From positions 434,001-498,000 of the forward strand of contig JAHRFE010000028.1 in the NCBI GenBank assembly GCA_019084245.1: a stretch of DNA of 64,000 nt. Reading direction: 5' to 3'. The translations under genes were made by a program, and so were the position numbers. Below, in pieces: positions 1-10,589 of the stretch. The notes under the pieces are model-generated. The model was not told the origin of the DNA. It ran no database searches and was given only the letters and a program-made list of their open reading frames with translations. Position 1 is the stretch's first letter, and the number at the start of each line of letters is the position of its first letter. This DNA is from Hoeflea sp. GTDB taxonomy: Bacteria; Pseudomonadota; Alphaproteobacteria; Rhizobiales; Rhizobiaceae.

Positions 1-390
1 ATCGTGACCGTCATCACGGTGGTGCATATGGTCATCTTCGTGAAGATCGGCGCCTGGCCGATCTTCGCCTTTTTCGGGCTCGACCTTGCGCTTCTGTTCG
101 GCGCGTTCTGGCTGAGTTACCGCTCCGGCCGGATGCGGGAGTTCATCCGCATGTCGCGCACCGACCTGAATGTGCGCAAGGTCTCGCCATCGGGCCGAAC
201 GGTGGAGCACCGGTTCAATCCGTTCTGGACGCGGTTCAATATCGCCCGGCACGAGGAAATCGGCATCACACACATGCACATCACCGGCCAGGGGCGGCAG
301 ACCGACGTGGGCGCGTTTCTCAACCCCGGCGACAAGGAAAGTTTTGCCTCGGCGTTTCAGCGGGCGCTGGCGACCGTCAAGCAACGCTGA
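1..390 (+). CDS. DUF2244 domain membrane protein, 5' end cut off by the window
   Basis: The reading frame is open from the first base, so the true start lies upstream and about 30-40 residues are probably missing. The visible part keeps the end of a membrane hairpin (GAWPIFAFFGLDLALLFGAF) and then the soluble DUF2244 core with the family-typical stretch ending in FNPFWTRF. DUF2244 proteins are usually about 160 residues. Their function is not established, although they are often found near cytochrome c oxidase or nth genes in alphaproteobacteria. It is followed after 76 bases by the Ada-like gene on the same strand. Confidence 0.8.
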   Translation: MVTVITVVHMVIFVKIGAWPIFAFFGLDLALLFGAFWLSYRSGRMREFIRMSRTDLNVRKVSPSGRTVEHRFNPFWTRFNIARHEEIGITHMHITGQGRQTDVGAFLNPGDKESFASAFQRALATVKQR

Positions 391-466
391 GGAGTCTTGT
401 CAGCCGGCGGGTTTCGGGTGGCGGCGCGGGACGTCGCGTGGTTGATTGGGCTCAAGGAGTTTCATC

Positions 467-1351
467 ATGACCGTGACCGCCCAGCTTGACCGCGACATCA
501 CGCCGAAAGGCGATGATTACGACCTCGTCCGCAGGACCATCGAAAGGATCTCGCTCGATTACCAGGCCCAGCCCTCGCTTGAGGACATCGCGTCGGATCT
601 CGGCGTGGCGCCGGGCAGGCTGCAGAAGACTTTCAGCCGCTGGGCCGGGCTGACGCCGAAGGCGTTTCTGCAGGCGGTGACTCTCGATCACGCCCGCCGG
701 CTGCTCGGCCAGGAAGGGCTGCCGCTGCTCGATGCAAGCTATGAGCTTGGCCTGTCGGGGCCGGGGCGGCTGCATGATCTGTTCGTCACCCACGAGGCGA
801 TGAGCCCGGGCGATTTCAAGACCGGCGGCGCAGGTCTTGCGATCCGCTACGGCTTTCATCCCTCGCCCTTCGGCACGGCAGTGATCATGGCGACCGAACG
901 CGGGTTGTGCGGCCTGGCCTTCGCCGATCCGGGCGAAGAGCAGGCGGCGCTCGAGGACATGACGAAGCGCTGGCCGGGCGCGCGGTTTGCCCAGGATCAG
1001 GCCATGACCGCACCCTATGTCGGACGGATCTTCTCACCCGGACAATGGCGCGCCGACCAGCCCTTGCGGATCGTCATGATCGGCACCGATTTCCAGGTGC
1101 GCGTCTGGGAAGCGCTGCTCAGGATCCCGCTTGGCGCCGCCTCGACCTACCAGGACGTGGCCCGCGCCATCGGCAAGCCGTCGGCCTCGCGCGCCGTGGG
1201 TGCGGCCGTCGGGCGCAATCCGATCTCGTTCGTGGTGCCGTGCCATCGCGCGCTCGGCAAATCCGGCGCGCTGACCGGCTATCACTGGGGCATCACCCGC
1301 AAGCGGGCGATGCTGGGCTGGGAGACCGGTTGTGTGCAGTCGGGTATCTGA
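467..1351 (+). CDS. AraC-type regulator fused to O6-methylguanine-DNA methyltransferase (Ada-like)
   Basis: This is a predicted 294-residue protein with an AraC-type helix-turn-helix region at about residues 15-105 and a C-terminal methyltransferase domain. The suicide cysteine lies in the motif VVPCHRALG (cysteine about residue 259), followed by the family-typical LTGYHWG. Such enzymes move the methyl group from O6-methylguanine to their own cysteine and control the adaptive response. The N-terminal zinc domain of E. coli Ada, which accepts phosphotriester methyls, is absent. The start at 467 is chosen over an upstream TTG at 446 because AAGGAG lies 7 bases before it. Confidence 0.9.
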   Translation: MTVTAQLDRDITPKGDDYDLVRRTIERISLDYQAQPSLEDIASDLGVAPGRLQKTFSRWAGLTPKAFLQAVTLDHARRLLGQEGLPLLDASYELGLSGPGRLHDLFVTHEAMSPGDFKTGGAGLAIRYGFHPSPFGTAVIMATERGLCGLAFADPGEEQAALEDMTKRWPGARFAQDQAMTAPYVGRIFSPGQWRADQPLRIVMIGTDFQVRVWEALLRIPLGAASTYQDVARAIGKPSASRAVGAAVGRNPISFVVPCHRALGKSGALTGYHWGITRKRAMLGWETGCVQSGI

Positions 1352-1360
1352 TTGCCGGCT

Positions 1361-1996
1361 TCAATGCGCCCCAGACATATCGCCCAGCACCTCTTTCGAG
1401 GCAACGGTGGAATCGGCGTTGAGCTTGTAGACCATCGGTACGCCGGTGGCGAGATTGACCGAGAGGATTGCTTCGCGGTCGAGCCGGTCGAGGATCATCA
1501 GCAGCGAGCGCAGGGAATTTCCATGGGCCGCGACCAGAACGGTCTCGCCGCGCAGCACGCGGGGCAGGATCTCGATCATGTAATAGGGCCAGACGCGGGC
1601 GCCGGTGTCCTTCAGGCTTTCACCGCCGGGCGGCGGCACGTCATAGGAGCGGCGCCAGATATGGACCTGCTCCTCGCCCCATTTCTTGCGGGCGTCATCC
1701 TTGTTGAGGCCGGCCAGATCGCCGTAATCGCGTTCATTCAGCGCCTGGTCGCGGATCACCTCGAGATCAGTCTGGCCGATGCCTTCCAGGATCAGATCGA
1801 GCGTGTGCTGCGCGCGAATCAGCACCGAAGTGAAAGCCACGTCGAACTTGAGGCCAGTTGCCTTCAGGGCCTGAGCCCCGGTCTTGGCCTCTTCGATGCC
1901 GAGGTCTGTCAGGCCCGGATCCTTCCAGCCGGTGAACAGGTTCTTGAGGTTCCATTCGCTTTGGCCGTGGCGGACGAGGACGAGCGTTCCGGACAT
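1361..1996 (-). CDS. gpmA: 2,3-bisphosphoglycerate-dependent phosphoglycerate mutase
   Basis: The 211-residue product interconverts 3- and 2-phosphoglycerate in cytosolic glycolysis and gluconeogenesis. The phosphohistidine motif [10 protein letters not shown] is at residues 6-15. The substrate-binding stretch [10 protein letters not shown] and the second catalytic histidine in [10 protein letters not shown] are intact. It is the last gene of a minus-strand run with dapB (28 bases away) and the ABC exporter. An AAGGAA motif sits just before the ATG. The length is normal for bacterial dPGM; rhizobial forms are shorter than the E. coli 250-residue enzyme. Confidence 0.96.
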   Translation of the reverse strand: MSGTLVLVRHGQSEWNLKNLFTGWKDPGLTDLGIEEAKTGAQALKATGLKFDVAFTSVLIRAQHTLDLILEGIGQTDLEVIRDQALNERDYGDLAGLNKDDARKKWGEEQVHIWRRSYDVPPPGGESLKDTGARVWPYYMIEILPRVLRGETVLVAAHGNSLRSLLMILDRLDREAILSVNLATGVPMVYKLNADSTVASKEVLGDMSGAH

Positions 1997-2024
1997 GATG
2001 ATTTCCTTCTTTCAGGCGGTTTGA

Positions 2025-2855
2025 TTATTGACCGGCAAGGCCGAGCACGTCGAGCATGGAATAATAGCCCGGCTTCTGATGGCGTGCCCAGAGGGCAGCG
2101 CGGACCGCGCCGCGGGCGAAGATCGAGCGGTCGGTGGCCTTGTGGCTGAGCTCAACGGTTTCGCCTTCGCCGGCAAGGATGACCGAATGCTCCCCCACCA
2201 CCGAACCGCCGCGCAAGGTGGCGAATCCGATCGACCCCTCGTCGCGCGCACCGGTGTGGCCGTCGCGGACCTTGACCGAATTCTGCGCAAGATCAATGCC
2301 GCGGCCGTCGGCGGCCGCCTGTCCCAGCAGAAGCGCCGTGCCCGACGGCGCATCCACCTTGTGGCGATGGTGCATTTCGAGCACCTCGATGTCCCAGTCT
2401 CCGGCTTCCAGCGCACGCGCTGCCTGGCGCACCAGCACCGAAAGCAGATTGACGCCGAGGCTCATGTTGCCTGACTTGACGATGCGGGCGTGACGCGAGG
2501 CGGCATGAAGCCGGGCCTCGTGACTCTCATCCATGCCGGTAGTGCCGATGACGTGGACAATCCGCGCCTGGGCTGCGAGATCGGCAAATTCCAGGGTCGC
2601 TGCGGGCGCGGTGAAATCCAGCACGCCTTCAGCCTGGGCGAAGGCCGGCAGGGCGTCTTCCGTGATCAGCACCCCGTTCGGTCCGAGGCCGGCCAGTTCG
2701 CCGGCGTCGCGGCCAAGCGCTTCGGACCCGGGGCGTTCAATGGCGCCGGCCAGATGCACCCCCTCAATGGAAGAGATCGTGCGGATCAGCGACTGGCCCA
2801 TCCGGCCAGCGGCGCCCACGACGATAAGACCCATGCTCCCCGTAGGTGCGATCAT
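2025..2855 (-). CDS. dapB: 4-hydroxy-tetrahydrodipicolinate reductase
   Basis: DapB makes tetrahydrodipicolinate in the lysine/diaminopimelate pathway using NAD(P)H. The N-terminal nucleotide-binding motif is [10 protein letters not shown] and the catalytic and substrate region is [17 protein letters not shown], both complete. The chosen ATG overlaps the stop of the upstream ABC exporter by 4 bases (ATGA), which suggests translational coupling. A second in-frame ATG at 2834, seven codons later, is an alternative start. The 276-residue length is usual. Confidence 0.96.
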   Translation of the reverse strand: MIAPTGSMGLIVVGAAGRMGQSLIRTISSIEGVHLAGAIERPGSEALGRDAGELAGLGPNGVLITEDALPAFAQAEGVLDFTAPAATLEFADLAAQARIVHVIGTTGMDESHEARLHAASRHARIVKSGNMSLGVNLLSVLVRQAARALEAGDWDIEVLEMHHRHKVDAPSGTALLLGQAAADGRGIDLAQNSVKVRDGHTGARDEGSIGFATLRGGSVVGEHSVILAGEGETVELSHKATDRSIFARGAVRAALWARHQKPGYYSMLDVLGLAGQ

Positions 2856-4681
2856 GCCTTGCCTCCTTGACCTTCCGCGCCTGCATCCATGCCCATCATC
2901 GGCTCAGCCCCGCCGCTCATGTCGCTGAAAGCCTGCAGGCGCGCATAGAGCCCGCCCTTCGATGCGCTCAAATCGGCATGGCTGCCAGTTTCCACAACCT
3001 GGCCGCCCTGCATGACGACAATGCGATCGGCCCGGGCGATGGTTGACAGCCGGTGCGCGATGACCAGCACCGTACGGTTGCGCATGGCGCCCTCGAGCGC
3101 CTTCTGCACGGCGGCTTCGGACTCATTGTCGAGCGCCGATGTAGCCTCGTCGAGAAGCAGGATCGGTGCGTCACGGACAAGCGCGCGGGCAATGGAAATG
3201 CGCTGGCGCTGGCCGCCGGACAGATTGACGCCGTTCTCCCCGAGCGGCGTGTCATAGCCCATGGGCTGCGCCAGAATGAACTCATGGGCATTGGCGAGCC
3301 GCGCTGCGTCCTCGATTTCGGCATCTGTCGCATCGGGCCGCGCAAAGCGCAGATTGTCGCGGATCGTACCTTCAAACAGCCAGGGCTGTTGCGAGACATA
3401 GGCTATCTGCTGGCGCAGCGCCTTCTTGGTGACGGTGGCGATGTCGACGCCATCGATCAGCACCTGTCCCGAGGAGGGATCATAAAACCGCGGCACCAAA
3501 GAGATCAACGTGGACTTGCCGGCTCCCGAGGGGCCGACAATCGCCGTGGTCTTTCCGGCCTCGGCTGTGAAGCTCACATCGTGGAGCACCGGCACACCCT
3601 GACCGTAGCCAAAGCTGACATTGCGGAACTCGATCCGGGCGCGCTCGAAGACGGTGTCGCGTGCGCCGGGCCGGTCGCCCTGGGTCGGCTCCTCGTCAAG
3701 GATCTCATAGATCATCCTGGCGTTGACAACAGCGCGTTCGAGGCTGATCTGCAGCCTCGCCAGCCGCCGCGCCGGATCATAGGCGAGCAGCAGCGCGGTG
3801 ATGAAGGAGAAAAACGCGCCGGGTAGCACGTCATTGTAGATCGAGCGGAACGCCGCATAGGCGATCACCCCGGAGATCGCCAGCCCGGCCACCATTTCCG
3901 TCAGCGGCGAGGTGCGTTCGGTAAGCCGGGCGATGCGGTTGGCCCGCTCCTCTGCGGCCTTGATCAGGGCCGCGGAGCGGGCGCTGACCTGCTCCTCCAT
4001 GGTGAAGGCCTTGACGATGGTGATGCCCTGGACCATCTCCTGCATGGCGCTCAGCACGCGGCTGTTGAGAATGATCGAATCGCGCGTCACGCTGCGAAGC
4101 CGCTTCGAGATGTAGCGAAGAGCCAGCAGAACCGGCGGCGCACCGACAAAGACGATGAGGCTGAGGATTGGGTCCTTGGTCACCATCACGATCACGAGCG
4201 CAACGAGCGTCAGCAGATCGCGGGAGAGCGAGGTGACCGTCAGGTTCATCACATCGCGGATGCCGGCAACATTCTGGCTCACCTGGGCTGCGATCTGCGC
4301 CGAGCGGGTGTCACCGAAATAGCTCACGCCGAGAGTCATCAGATGATCGACCAGGCGCTGCTGATAGCGGGCGACCATGTTGTTGCCGACTTTGGCGAGC
4401 GCTACCGCCTGGCCGTAGGTGGCTGCGCCGCGGATGATGAATGACGCGAGAATCGACGCGCAGATAAGCCAGATCACATCTGCGTTCTTCTTGGCGAAGG
4501 CCTCGTTGATCACGGACTCCATGATCCAGGCCATGAAGGCCGTGGTGGCTGCAACGAGGATCAGGCAGAATGCGGCGAACAGGTAGGTCTTGACATAGTT
4601 GCGGCCGTTCTCACGGATGATCCGGCGGATCACCATGGTGAGCGATTCTACATCCTGCTTGATGTTCCTGTCGCGCGCCAA
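2852..4681 (-). CDS. ABC exporter half-transporter, MsbA/multidrug type (membrane and ATPase domains fused)
   Basis: This 609-residue half-transporter has a six-helix exporter membrane domain at about residues 30-320 and a C-terminal ATPase with Walker [10 protein letters not shown], signature LSGGQRQR, Walker [13 protein letters not shown] and an H-loop in VIAHRLSTI. It should work as a homodimer in the inner membrane. The substrate cannot be read from sequence; lipid (MsbA-like) or drug export are the usual guesses. It sits between glk (105 bases upstream) and dapB (4-base overlap), so its role may be housekeeping. Confidence 0.9.
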   Translation of the reverse strand: MARDRNIKQDVESLTMVIRRIIRENGRNYVKTYLFAAFCLILVAATTAFMAWIMESVINEAFAKKNADVIWLICASILASFIIRGAATYGQAVALAKVGNNMVARYQQRLVDHLMTLGVSYFGDTRSAQIAAQVSQNVAGIRDVMNLTVTSLSRDLLTLVALVIVMVTKDPILSLIVFVGAPPVLLALRYISKRLRSVTRDSIILNSRVLSAMQEMVQGITIVKAFTMEEQVSARSAALIKAAEERANRIARLTERTSPLTEMVAGLAISGVIAYAAFRSIYNDVLPGAFFSFITALLLAYDPARRLARLQISLERAVVNARMIYEILDEEPTQGDRPGARDTVFERARIEFRNVSFGYGQGVPVLHDVSFTAEAGKTTAIVGPSGAGKSTLISLVPRFYDPSSGQVLIDGVDIATVTKKALRQQIAYVSQQPWLFEGTIRDNLRFARPDATDAEIEDAARLANAHEFILAQPMGYDTPLGENGVNLSGGQRQRISIARALVRDAPILLLDEATSALDNESEAAVQKALEGAMRNRTVLVIAHRLSTIARADRIVVMQGGQVVETGSHADLSASKGGLYARLQAFSDMSGGAEPMMGMDAGAEGQGGKA

Positions 4682-4786
4682 GTTCCATCACCCTGTTGAG
4701 CGCTCCGAAAAGACCGCCATGCCTCGATTTCGCAGGATACCCTGCCCCGATTTGTGCGGCTCTATAGCGGGTTCAAGCCGGTTTGC

Positions 4787-5812
4787 CTATGCTTTCCAGC
4801 GGCGTCCTTCGGTGGAAACGCCAAATCGCACCGGCGTGCGTGCATAGGCTGCAAGCCCCGACAGCGCCGCCAGCGGGTGGGTGATGACGAAAGTCGGGAT
4901 CATCTTGAGGATGCCCGAATGCGGGGCCTTGTCCTCAAACGCCTGACGAAACCGCGGATGATTGAGCGCCGGAATGATCTTCTGGGCGATACCGCCGGCC
5001 AGGAACACGCCGCCGCGCGCCATGAAAATCATCGCCAGGTCACCGGCCACCCGGCCCAGATAGGTCACGAACAGTTCGATCGCCTCGACCGCGGCCGGAT
5101 CCGACCCATCGGACCAGGACGAGGTCACCTCGGCAGGATTGGCGGCAACAGGCTCGACGCCGTTGGCCTTGGACACGGCACGGTAGATATTCATCAGGCC
5201 GCGTCCACACAGCAACTGTTCAGCCGAAATCCGGCCTTCGATCGGCTCATAAAGCGGGAAAAGCTGGTAATCGCGCGCCGTGCGCGGACCCATGTCGACA
5301 TGGCCGCCTTCGCCCGGCACGGGGAACCAGGTGTGGCGCGCATGAACCAGGCCGGCGACACCGAGACCGGTGCCAGGCCCGACCACGACGCGCGAGGACG
5401 ACGCCCGAATTTCGCCGCCGCCGATCTTGTCGAGATATTCGGGCCCGAGCGAGGCCGCGGCCAGCGCCTGGGCTTCGAAATCATTGATCACCACGACATT
5501 TTCAAACCCCAGATCCCGGATCATGACCTTGGGCTGGATCACCCAGTCACAATTGGTGAGATCAATCTCGTCGCCCTTGATCGGACCAGCCACCGCAAGA
5601 ATGGCCGAGCGCGGCTGCAGCGATGTCTTGTCGAGCACCCCGGCCTGGATCGCCTCGTCGATGGTCGGATAATCCGCTGTCGCCAGAATCGGAAATTCCC
5701 GTGGCTCGGCATTGGCATCCATCAGGATGGCAAAGCGCGCATTGGTGCCGCCGATATCGCCGATCAGGATCGGAAACGCGATGGTATGGTCGGAATCGTT
5801 TAAAGTCGGCAT
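4787..5812 (-). CDS. glk: glucokinase (ROK-unrelated Glk family)
   Basis: Glucokinase phosphorylates glucose with ATP to give glucose 6-phosphate. The phosphate-binding motif [15 protein letters not shown] is at the N-terminus, followed by [11 protein letters not shown] and [10 protein letters not shown], all typical of the E. coli Glk family. The start at 5812 gives 341 residues. An upstream ATG at 5869 would add 19 low-complexity residues without homology, and a weak AGGGA precedes 5812. It is co-directional with mgsA (77 bases upstream), so the entry step of glycolysis is next to the methylglyoxal bypass. Confidence 0.94.
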   Translation of the reverse strand: MPTLNDSDHTIAFPILIGDIGGTNARFAILMDANAEPREFPILATADYPTIDEAIQAGVLDKTSLQPRSAILAVAGPIKGDEIDLTNCDWVIQPKVMIRDLGFENVVVINDFEAQALAAASLGPEYLDKIGGGEIRASSSRVVVGPGTGLGVAGLVHARHTWFPVPGEGGHVDMGPRTARDYQLFPLYEPIEGRISAEQLLCGRGLMNIYRAVSKANGVEPVAANPAEVTSSWSDGSDPAAVEAIELFVTYLGRVAGDLAMIFMARGGVFLAGGIAQKIIPALNHPRFRQAFEDKAPHSGILKMIPTFVITHPLAALSGLAAYARTPVRFGVSTEGRRWKA

Positions 5813-5889
5813 GGTCGGGTCCCTGTCAGGCCTGAACTGGTTGCGGCCCGGCCCGGCGGGCCTTGCCATCTCGAAACTGTCGCGGCGAT

Positions 5890-6267
5890 CTATGCAAGCG
5901 CCTTGAGCAAGGTCTCAGCCGTGGCGCGATTGAGCGCCATCGGAATATCGTAGACGATGGCGAGCCGCATCAACGCCTTGACATCGACATCATGCGGCAT
6001 GGCGGTCAGCGGATCGACAAAAAAGATCACCAGTCCAATATCGCCGGTGGCGATCAGCGCGCCGATCTGCTGATCTCCGCCCAGCGGCCCGCTCTTGAGC
6101 CGCTTCACCACAAGCCCTGGACAGGCCTCCGCAATCCTCCCACCGGTGGTTCCGGTCGCGACAACGGGAAACCGCGACAGGGCCTGCTGGTGGGATCTGG
6201 CGAACTCTGCCAGGTCATCCTTTTTCTGGTCATGCGCAATCAAGGCAATGGCTTTGTGATCAGTCAT
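5890..6267 (-). CDS. mgsA: methylglyoxal synthase
   Basis: MgsA turns dihydroxyacetone phosphate into methylglyoxal and phosphate, which relieves sugar-phosphate stress. The sequence keeps VATGTTGGR, the phosphate-binding [12 protein letters not shown] and the catalytic region [17 protein letters not shown]. The start at 6267 gives 125 residues and begins [13 protein letters not shown] as in rhizobial homologues. A longer start at 6300 is open but unlikely. There is no clear Shine-Dalgarno sequence. E. coli MgsA is 152 residues; the short form is usual in this group. Confidence 0.94.
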   Translation of the reverse strand: MTDHKAIALIAHDQKKDDLAEFARSHQQALSRFPVVATGTTGGRIAEACPGLVVKRLKSGPLGGDQQIGALIATGDIGLVIFFVDPLTAMPHDVDVKALMRLAIVYDIPMALNRATAETLLKALA

Positions 6268-6409
6268 GACGGCCCGTGGTCTGCCCAACTCCGGCGCCAC
6301 GCGCCGAATTTATACTTTCAATCGATTTGAGAAACCATTCTATAACGACCCGGTCCTGCAAGTGAAAGACAGATGATGATGAATTTTGAGTGACGGCAGC
6401 CATCACAGA

Positions 6410-7474
6410 TCAGTTGACCGGCCGGGGCACCGGAATCGGAATTCGCGCGGGCAGCCCGACCGGGGCAAACGCGGAGGCCGCATTGCCCAGCGTCAGGGCC
6501 TTCGCCCCGTCCGGGCTCGCGATCGACCCTGATCCAAAGGTCACGTCCGCTTCAGACGCAGGGCCCGGCGCCTGAACCACCTGGGCGCAGGCAGCGGGAA
6601 GATCGGACAACCGCATGTCCCGCTTCTGAGGCTTGGGCTTGTCCGTCTTTTCCGGCTTGGCCGGCGCCCAGGGTTCAGCGGTGAACCACCAGGCAAGGGA
6701 ATCGTCGCATCCGGTGCCCTGCGGCGGAGGGGCCTGGCTCTTGCATCCGCTGGCTCCGGGCGGACACTTGATGCGGATATGGAAATGATAATGGTGACCG
6801 TAGTAGGGACGCAGCTTTCCCATTGCCGAGCGGTCGCCTGTCCAGGTGTCACAGAGCTTTTTCTTGATCCCGGGATGGATGAAAATCCGATCGACCTCGG
6901 GATAGCTTGCCGCGCGCATCAGCACCCGTGCATGCGCCGGGGTCCAGATCCGGTCATCGACATAGAGCGTGTCCTTCTTCAGCATCGAGGTCGCCGAGAT
7001 GTCTTCGCGTTCGCTGGCGGACAAGGTGCGGTCCGGCATCGGCGTCAGCCAGATGTCCGCGTCAAGGCCGACCTGGTGCGAGGCGTGGCCCGAGAGCATC
7101 GGACCGCCGCGTGGCTGCGCAAGATCGCCAATGAGAAGCCCGGGCCAGCCATCCCTGGCCGCCGCATCGCGCGACAACCGCTCGACGAGTGCAACCAGAT
7201 CGGGATGGCCCCAGCGCCGGTTGCGCGACAGCCGCATCGCCTGCCAGGCCGGACCATCGGTGGCGATCGCCACGCCGCCGGCAAGGCAGCCCTTGGAGTA
7301 GAACCCGATGGCGCGGGCGGGAAGAACGGCCGGGAGCTCCGCCGCGCCAAAAATTTCCTTGGCGGGTCGATCCGCCCTTGCGCCTGCAAGCGGGACAGCG
7401 CTTGCCGTCAATGCGATCAGGGCGGCTATCACAATCCGGCGCAGGACGGCATGAACTTTGCGGGGGATGCTCAT
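6410..7474 (-). CDS. mepA: penicillin-insensitive murein endopeptidase
   Basis: MepA is a periplasmic zinc endopeptidase that cuts D-Ala-mDAP cross-links in peptidoglycan. A signal peptide ends near residue 34 (hydrophobic core after KVHAVLRR, cut near AGARA). The zinc and catalytic motifs are present: SGHASHQVGLDADI and HYHFHIRIKCP. The 354 residues exceed the E. coli length (274) because of a C-terminal tail of about 80 residues, rich in Pro, Lys and Ala, that begins after the last zinc ligands. The upstream gene on the same strand is the large membrane protein, 124 bases away. Confidence 0.92.
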   Translation of the reverse strand: MSIPRKVHAVLRRIVIAALIALTASAVPLAGARADRPAKEIFGAAELPAVLPARAIGFYSKGCLAGGVAIATDGPAWQAMRLSRNRRWGHPDLVALVERLSRDAAARDGWPGLLIGDLAQPRGGPMLSGHASHQVGLDADIWLTPMPDRTLSASEREDISATSMLKKDTLYVDDRIWTPAHARVLMRAASYPEVDRIFIHPGIKKKLCDTWTGDRSAMGKLRPYYGHHYHFHIRIKCPPGASGCKSQAPPPQGTGCDDSLAWWFTAEPWAPAKPEKTDKPKPQKRDMRLSDLPAACAQVVQAPGPASEADVTFGSGSIASPDGAKALTLGNAASAFAPVGLPARIPIPVPRPVN

Positions 7475-7598
7475 CTCAATCGACCTCCAGGGGCTTGCGT
7501 AACCGCAGCGGCGCGCAAATCACCTGAGAGGACTCTACCGCGAGGACGGCTGCAAGAAAACCGTTGCGCTCAAACGCCGAAAGTCTCCGCAAGACGCC

Positions 7599-9467
7599 CT
7601 ACGGCATGACCCGATAGAGCTGGAGATCCGCGTCCCGGGTTCCCGGCACCGGTTCCAGCCAATCCGGGACGATCCCCTTGCGCAGTTGCGCGTAAAGTCC
7701 ATCGGGCGCGGCGCGCGCGACATTGCCCACCTGCAGGTCGCTGTCGCAGAAGGCGAGCACCGTGACGCCGGCGCCGCGGAGGAACTTGACCGCATCCGCC
7801 GGCGGCGCCATCGCCGCGTGCAGCTCGGTCAGCATGCCGCCCTGGTTGCGGTGATAGGGGGCCGCCAGGACGCGGTGTGGTGTGAAGCGCAGGATCGGCG
7901 CACCGAGATTGGAGGGGCCGGCGACAACGCCCGCGGGTTCGCGCGCCAGGGGCTGCATTGCGGCGGCATCGGTGCAGATCTTCTCCTCCTGAGTCGGCAG
8001 GCTTCCCGCCTCCTCGCCCATCACCGCGTTGACGCCCATGGACAGCAATGCGCCGGTCAAGGCCCAGACAAAGGGCACGGCGGCGAAGGAAGCCCCGGCA
8101 AAGGCGAGCCCCTTGCGCAGGTTCTTCGGATCGGCATTGGAGCGCTCCCGCAAGCTGGCGACCAGCGCCGCAAACGGGATTGCCGAAAGCATGTTGGAAA
8201 ACACCGCGCCGCGAACCTGGACGAGGGCAATGGCCCAGGACACCGCGATCAGCGCCAGCAGCACGCCGTGGGCATGGACATTGCGGCCCTGGCGTATCGC
8301 GCGCACGCACAGGATCATCGCCAGCACCGGGACAAGGTAGAAGCCGCCCGCGGTCCATGGCTCGGCACGCAGCTGCGAGAAGATCGACTGGGCTTCGGTG
8401 ACGCTGTTGAGCCACATGGCGACCAGCAGCGGGTCGAGCGAGGCGAGCGGATTGCCGAGGCATTGCGGCGCCGTCAGCAGGGTGAACCCCAACGTGGCCG
8501 CGCCCACGCCCCCCAGAGCCGCGAGGCGAGCACCGAATCCGCGCCCGGACGTGCTTGCGACGGCGAGAAAGAACATGCCCGCGCCGACCACGCCCAGGGA
8601 ATAGAATGCGGTCGACAAGGCGTCGCAGGCCACCATTCCGTAGTACGCGGGGGGCACGGTGAGGAAGAACACGGCGGTCAGGGTTGCAGCCATTGCCAGC
8701 GCAAAGGCGGAGGCTGCCGCCTTCATGTCCTTGCCAAGCCACACCCATTGCACCGCCACGATGGTTGCGACAATGACGATGTGCGGCGTGGTTTCCGCTC
8801 CGATGGCAATGGCCAGCGCGGAGGCTGCGCCGGCCAGCGCATGGGCCGCCGGCGGACGTCCTGGCAGGATGAGACAGGCCGCGATGGCGGCAATCAGGGC
8901 CAGTTGCACATTGTGATGATCGATGGCGCCCGGCTGGAACCGGTTGATGGAGAGCACGAACAGGAACGCCAGGGCAAGGCCGATCACCCGTCCGGACGGA
9001 CCACCGACAACGCCACCGCCAAGGCTCAGCGCATAGAACAGCGGCAGCGCGGTGATCAACGGCCAGGCAAACAGCGCCGACGCCTCGGCCATGGCCGGGC
9101 TCAGAAACAGCGAGAACAGCATGATCAGATTGGCGATGGGCAGGTCGATCAACCGCGACCAGTGCATCAGGGTGCCGCCCTCCAGGCCAAGCCGGTACTG
9201 GGTGAGGTCGAACCAGCCTTGTCCGCCCATCAGATCGCGCACCTGGACCAGGCGCATGACGTCGTCATTGTCGGCGCCGACATAATCGACGTAGGAGCTG
9301 AAATGCAACACCACGGTCAGGACGATGAACATGGCAAAGGACAGCAGGACCGGGCGGTGCAGCGGGGCCAGCGGACTGGCCCGAAGAGGGAGGCCTGACG
9401 ACACGGCGGGTGCAAGACGGGCATCGCCGGCGGCCGGGTTGCTCTTGGGCACGGGGAACTCCAACAC
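7599..9467 (-). CDS. large polytopic membrane protein, GT-C glycosyltransferase-like
   Basis: The 622-residue protein has about 11-13 predicted membrane helices and a soluble C-terminal part of about 130 residues. Just after the first helix is an acidic loop (VGADNDDVMRLVQVRDL) and then WFDLTQYRL. The position and pattern resemble the first periplasmic loop of GT-C glycosyltransferases that use polyprenyl-phosphate sugars, so this is a fold-level guess. It is divergent from a GT2/GtrA pair that could make and flip such a lipid-linked sugar, which supports the idea. The acceptor is unknown. Confidence 0.55.
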   Translation of the reverse strand: MLEFPVPKSNPAAGDARLAPAVSSGLPLRASPLAPLHRPVLLSFAMFIVLTVVLHFSSYVDYVGADNDDVMRLVQVRDLMGGQGWFDLTQYRLGLEGGTLMHWSRLIDLPIANLIMLFSLFLSPAMAEASALFAWPLITALPLFYALSLGGGVVGGPSGRVIGLALAFLFVLSINRFQPGAIDHHNVQLALIAAIAACLILPGRPPAAHALAGAASALAIAIGAETTPHIVIVATIVAVQWVWLGKDMKAAASAFALAMAATLTAVFFLTVPPAYYGMVACDALSTAFYSLGVVGAGMFFLAVASTSGRGFGARLAALGGVGAATLGFTLLTAPQCLGNPLASLDPLLVAMWLNSVTEAQSIFSQLRAEPWTAGGFYLVPVLAMILCVRAIRQGRNVHAHGVLLALIAVSWAIALVQVRGAVFSNMLSAIPFAALVASLRERSNADPKNLRKGLAFAGASFAAVPFVWALTGALLSMGVNAVMGEEAGSLPTQEEKICTDAAAMQPLAREPAGVVAGPSNLGAPILRFTPHRVLAAPYHRNQGGMLTELHAAMAPPADAVKFLRGAGVTVLAFCDSDLQVGNVARAAPDGLYAQLRKGIVPDWLEPVPGTRDADLQLYRVMP

Positions 9468-9557
9468 ACTTTATCTCTTTGGTTCAACCTAGCCTTAACC
9501 TTCTCAAGAAATAGTAAAGCCATGGGCGGAGACCGCCTGCAGCCAACGGGGACTCCC

Positions 9558-10589
9558 ATGACAGACGGTATGTTCGATGACCTCGAAATCGCGGTGCTCC
9601 TGCCTTGCTACAATGAAGCAGCGACCATCGGCGATGTCGTCGCCGGCTTCCGGGCAGCGATCCCCTGCGCCAGGATCTATGTCTACGACAACAACTCCAG
9701 CGACCAGACGGCCCTGCGCGCGGCGCTTGCCGGCGCCATCGTCGTGCGCGAGCCGCGCCAGGGCAAGGGCCATGTGGTGCGCCGGATGTTCTCCGACATC
9801 GAGGCCGACATCTTCCTGATGGCCGATGGTGACGGGACCTATTCGCCGGCCGACGGCCCGGAGTTGATCCGCACGCTGGTCAGCGAACGGTGCGACATGG
9901 TGGTCGGCACCCGCCGCGGCGTCACCGATGACGCCGGCCGCCGCGGGCACGCGTTCGGCAACTCGATCTTCAACACGCTCTACAAGGCGATTTTCGGCAA
10001 TGATTTCTCCGATATCTTTTCCGGCTACCGCGCCTTTTCCCGTCGCTTCGCCAAGAGCTTCCCGGCGGTGTCGGGTGGGTTCGAAATCGAGACGGAAATG
10101 AGCGTGCATGCATCTCAGCTCAAGCTGCCGGTCGCAGAACTGGCGCTCGATTACGGCCGGCGGCCGGAGGGATCGCACTCAAAGCTTTCCACTTTCAAGG
10201 ATGGTGCTAAGATCCTGTGGATGTTCGCCATGCTGATGAAGGAAACCCGGCCGTTCACGTTTTTCGGCTATCTGAGCGTTTTCACGCTTGCGGTGTCCAT
10301 GCTCTTCATGGTCCCTGTGCTGAATGAATATTTCCTCACCGGCCTGGTTACCCGGATGCCGACCTGGATGCTGGCGATGGCGCTGATGATGATGTCCCTG
10401 ATGATCTTTACCGGCGGCGTCATTCTCGATTCGGTGGCGCGCGGACGGGCAGAGCAGAAACGCTTTCATTACATGTCGGTTGCGCCCTCGCGCAGCGAAC
10501 GGCGCAGCATAGGCGGACCGGGTCTGCGTGCCACCGATCAGGCCGAAACCCCGCCTTTGGCACCCGAAGGGCAAAAACTGGCTTCATGA
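9558..10589 (+). CDS. family 2 glycosyltransferase, polyprenyl-phosphate type
   Basis: The N-terminal GT-A domain begins IAVLLPCYNEAATIGDVV and has the metal-binding acidic motif in MADGDGTYSP, typical of dolichyl/undecaprenyl-phosphate sugar synthases. It is followed by two C-terminal membrane helices (about residues 225-300). The start at 9558 gives 343 residues; an in-frame ATG at 9522 would add 12 residues that do not look like family sequence. The stop overlaps the start of the GtrA gene by 4 bases, so the two are probably translated together. It should charge undecaprenyl phosphate with a sugar on the cytoplasmic side. Confidence 0.87.
   Translation: MTDGMFDDLEIAVLLPCYNEAATIGDVVAGFRAAIPCARIYVYDNNSSDQTALRAALAGAIVVREPRQGKGHVVRRMFSDIEADIFLMADGDGTYSPADGPELIRTLVSERCDMVVGTRRGVTDDAGRRGHAFGNSIFNTLYKAIFGNDFSDIFSGYRAFSRRFAKSFPAVSGGFEIETEMSVHASQLKLPVAELALDYGRRPEGSHSKLSTFKDGAKILWMFAMLMKETRPFTFFGYLSVFTLAVSMLFMVPVLNEYFLTGLVTRMPTWMLAMALMMMSLMIFTGGVILDSVARGRAEQKRFHYMSVAPSRSERRSIGGPGLRATDQAETPPLAPEGQKLAS

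Noticed and set aside
1352-2149. 265-residue plus-strand frame over gpmA
   Set aside because: It is antisense to gpmA, which has full family motifs.
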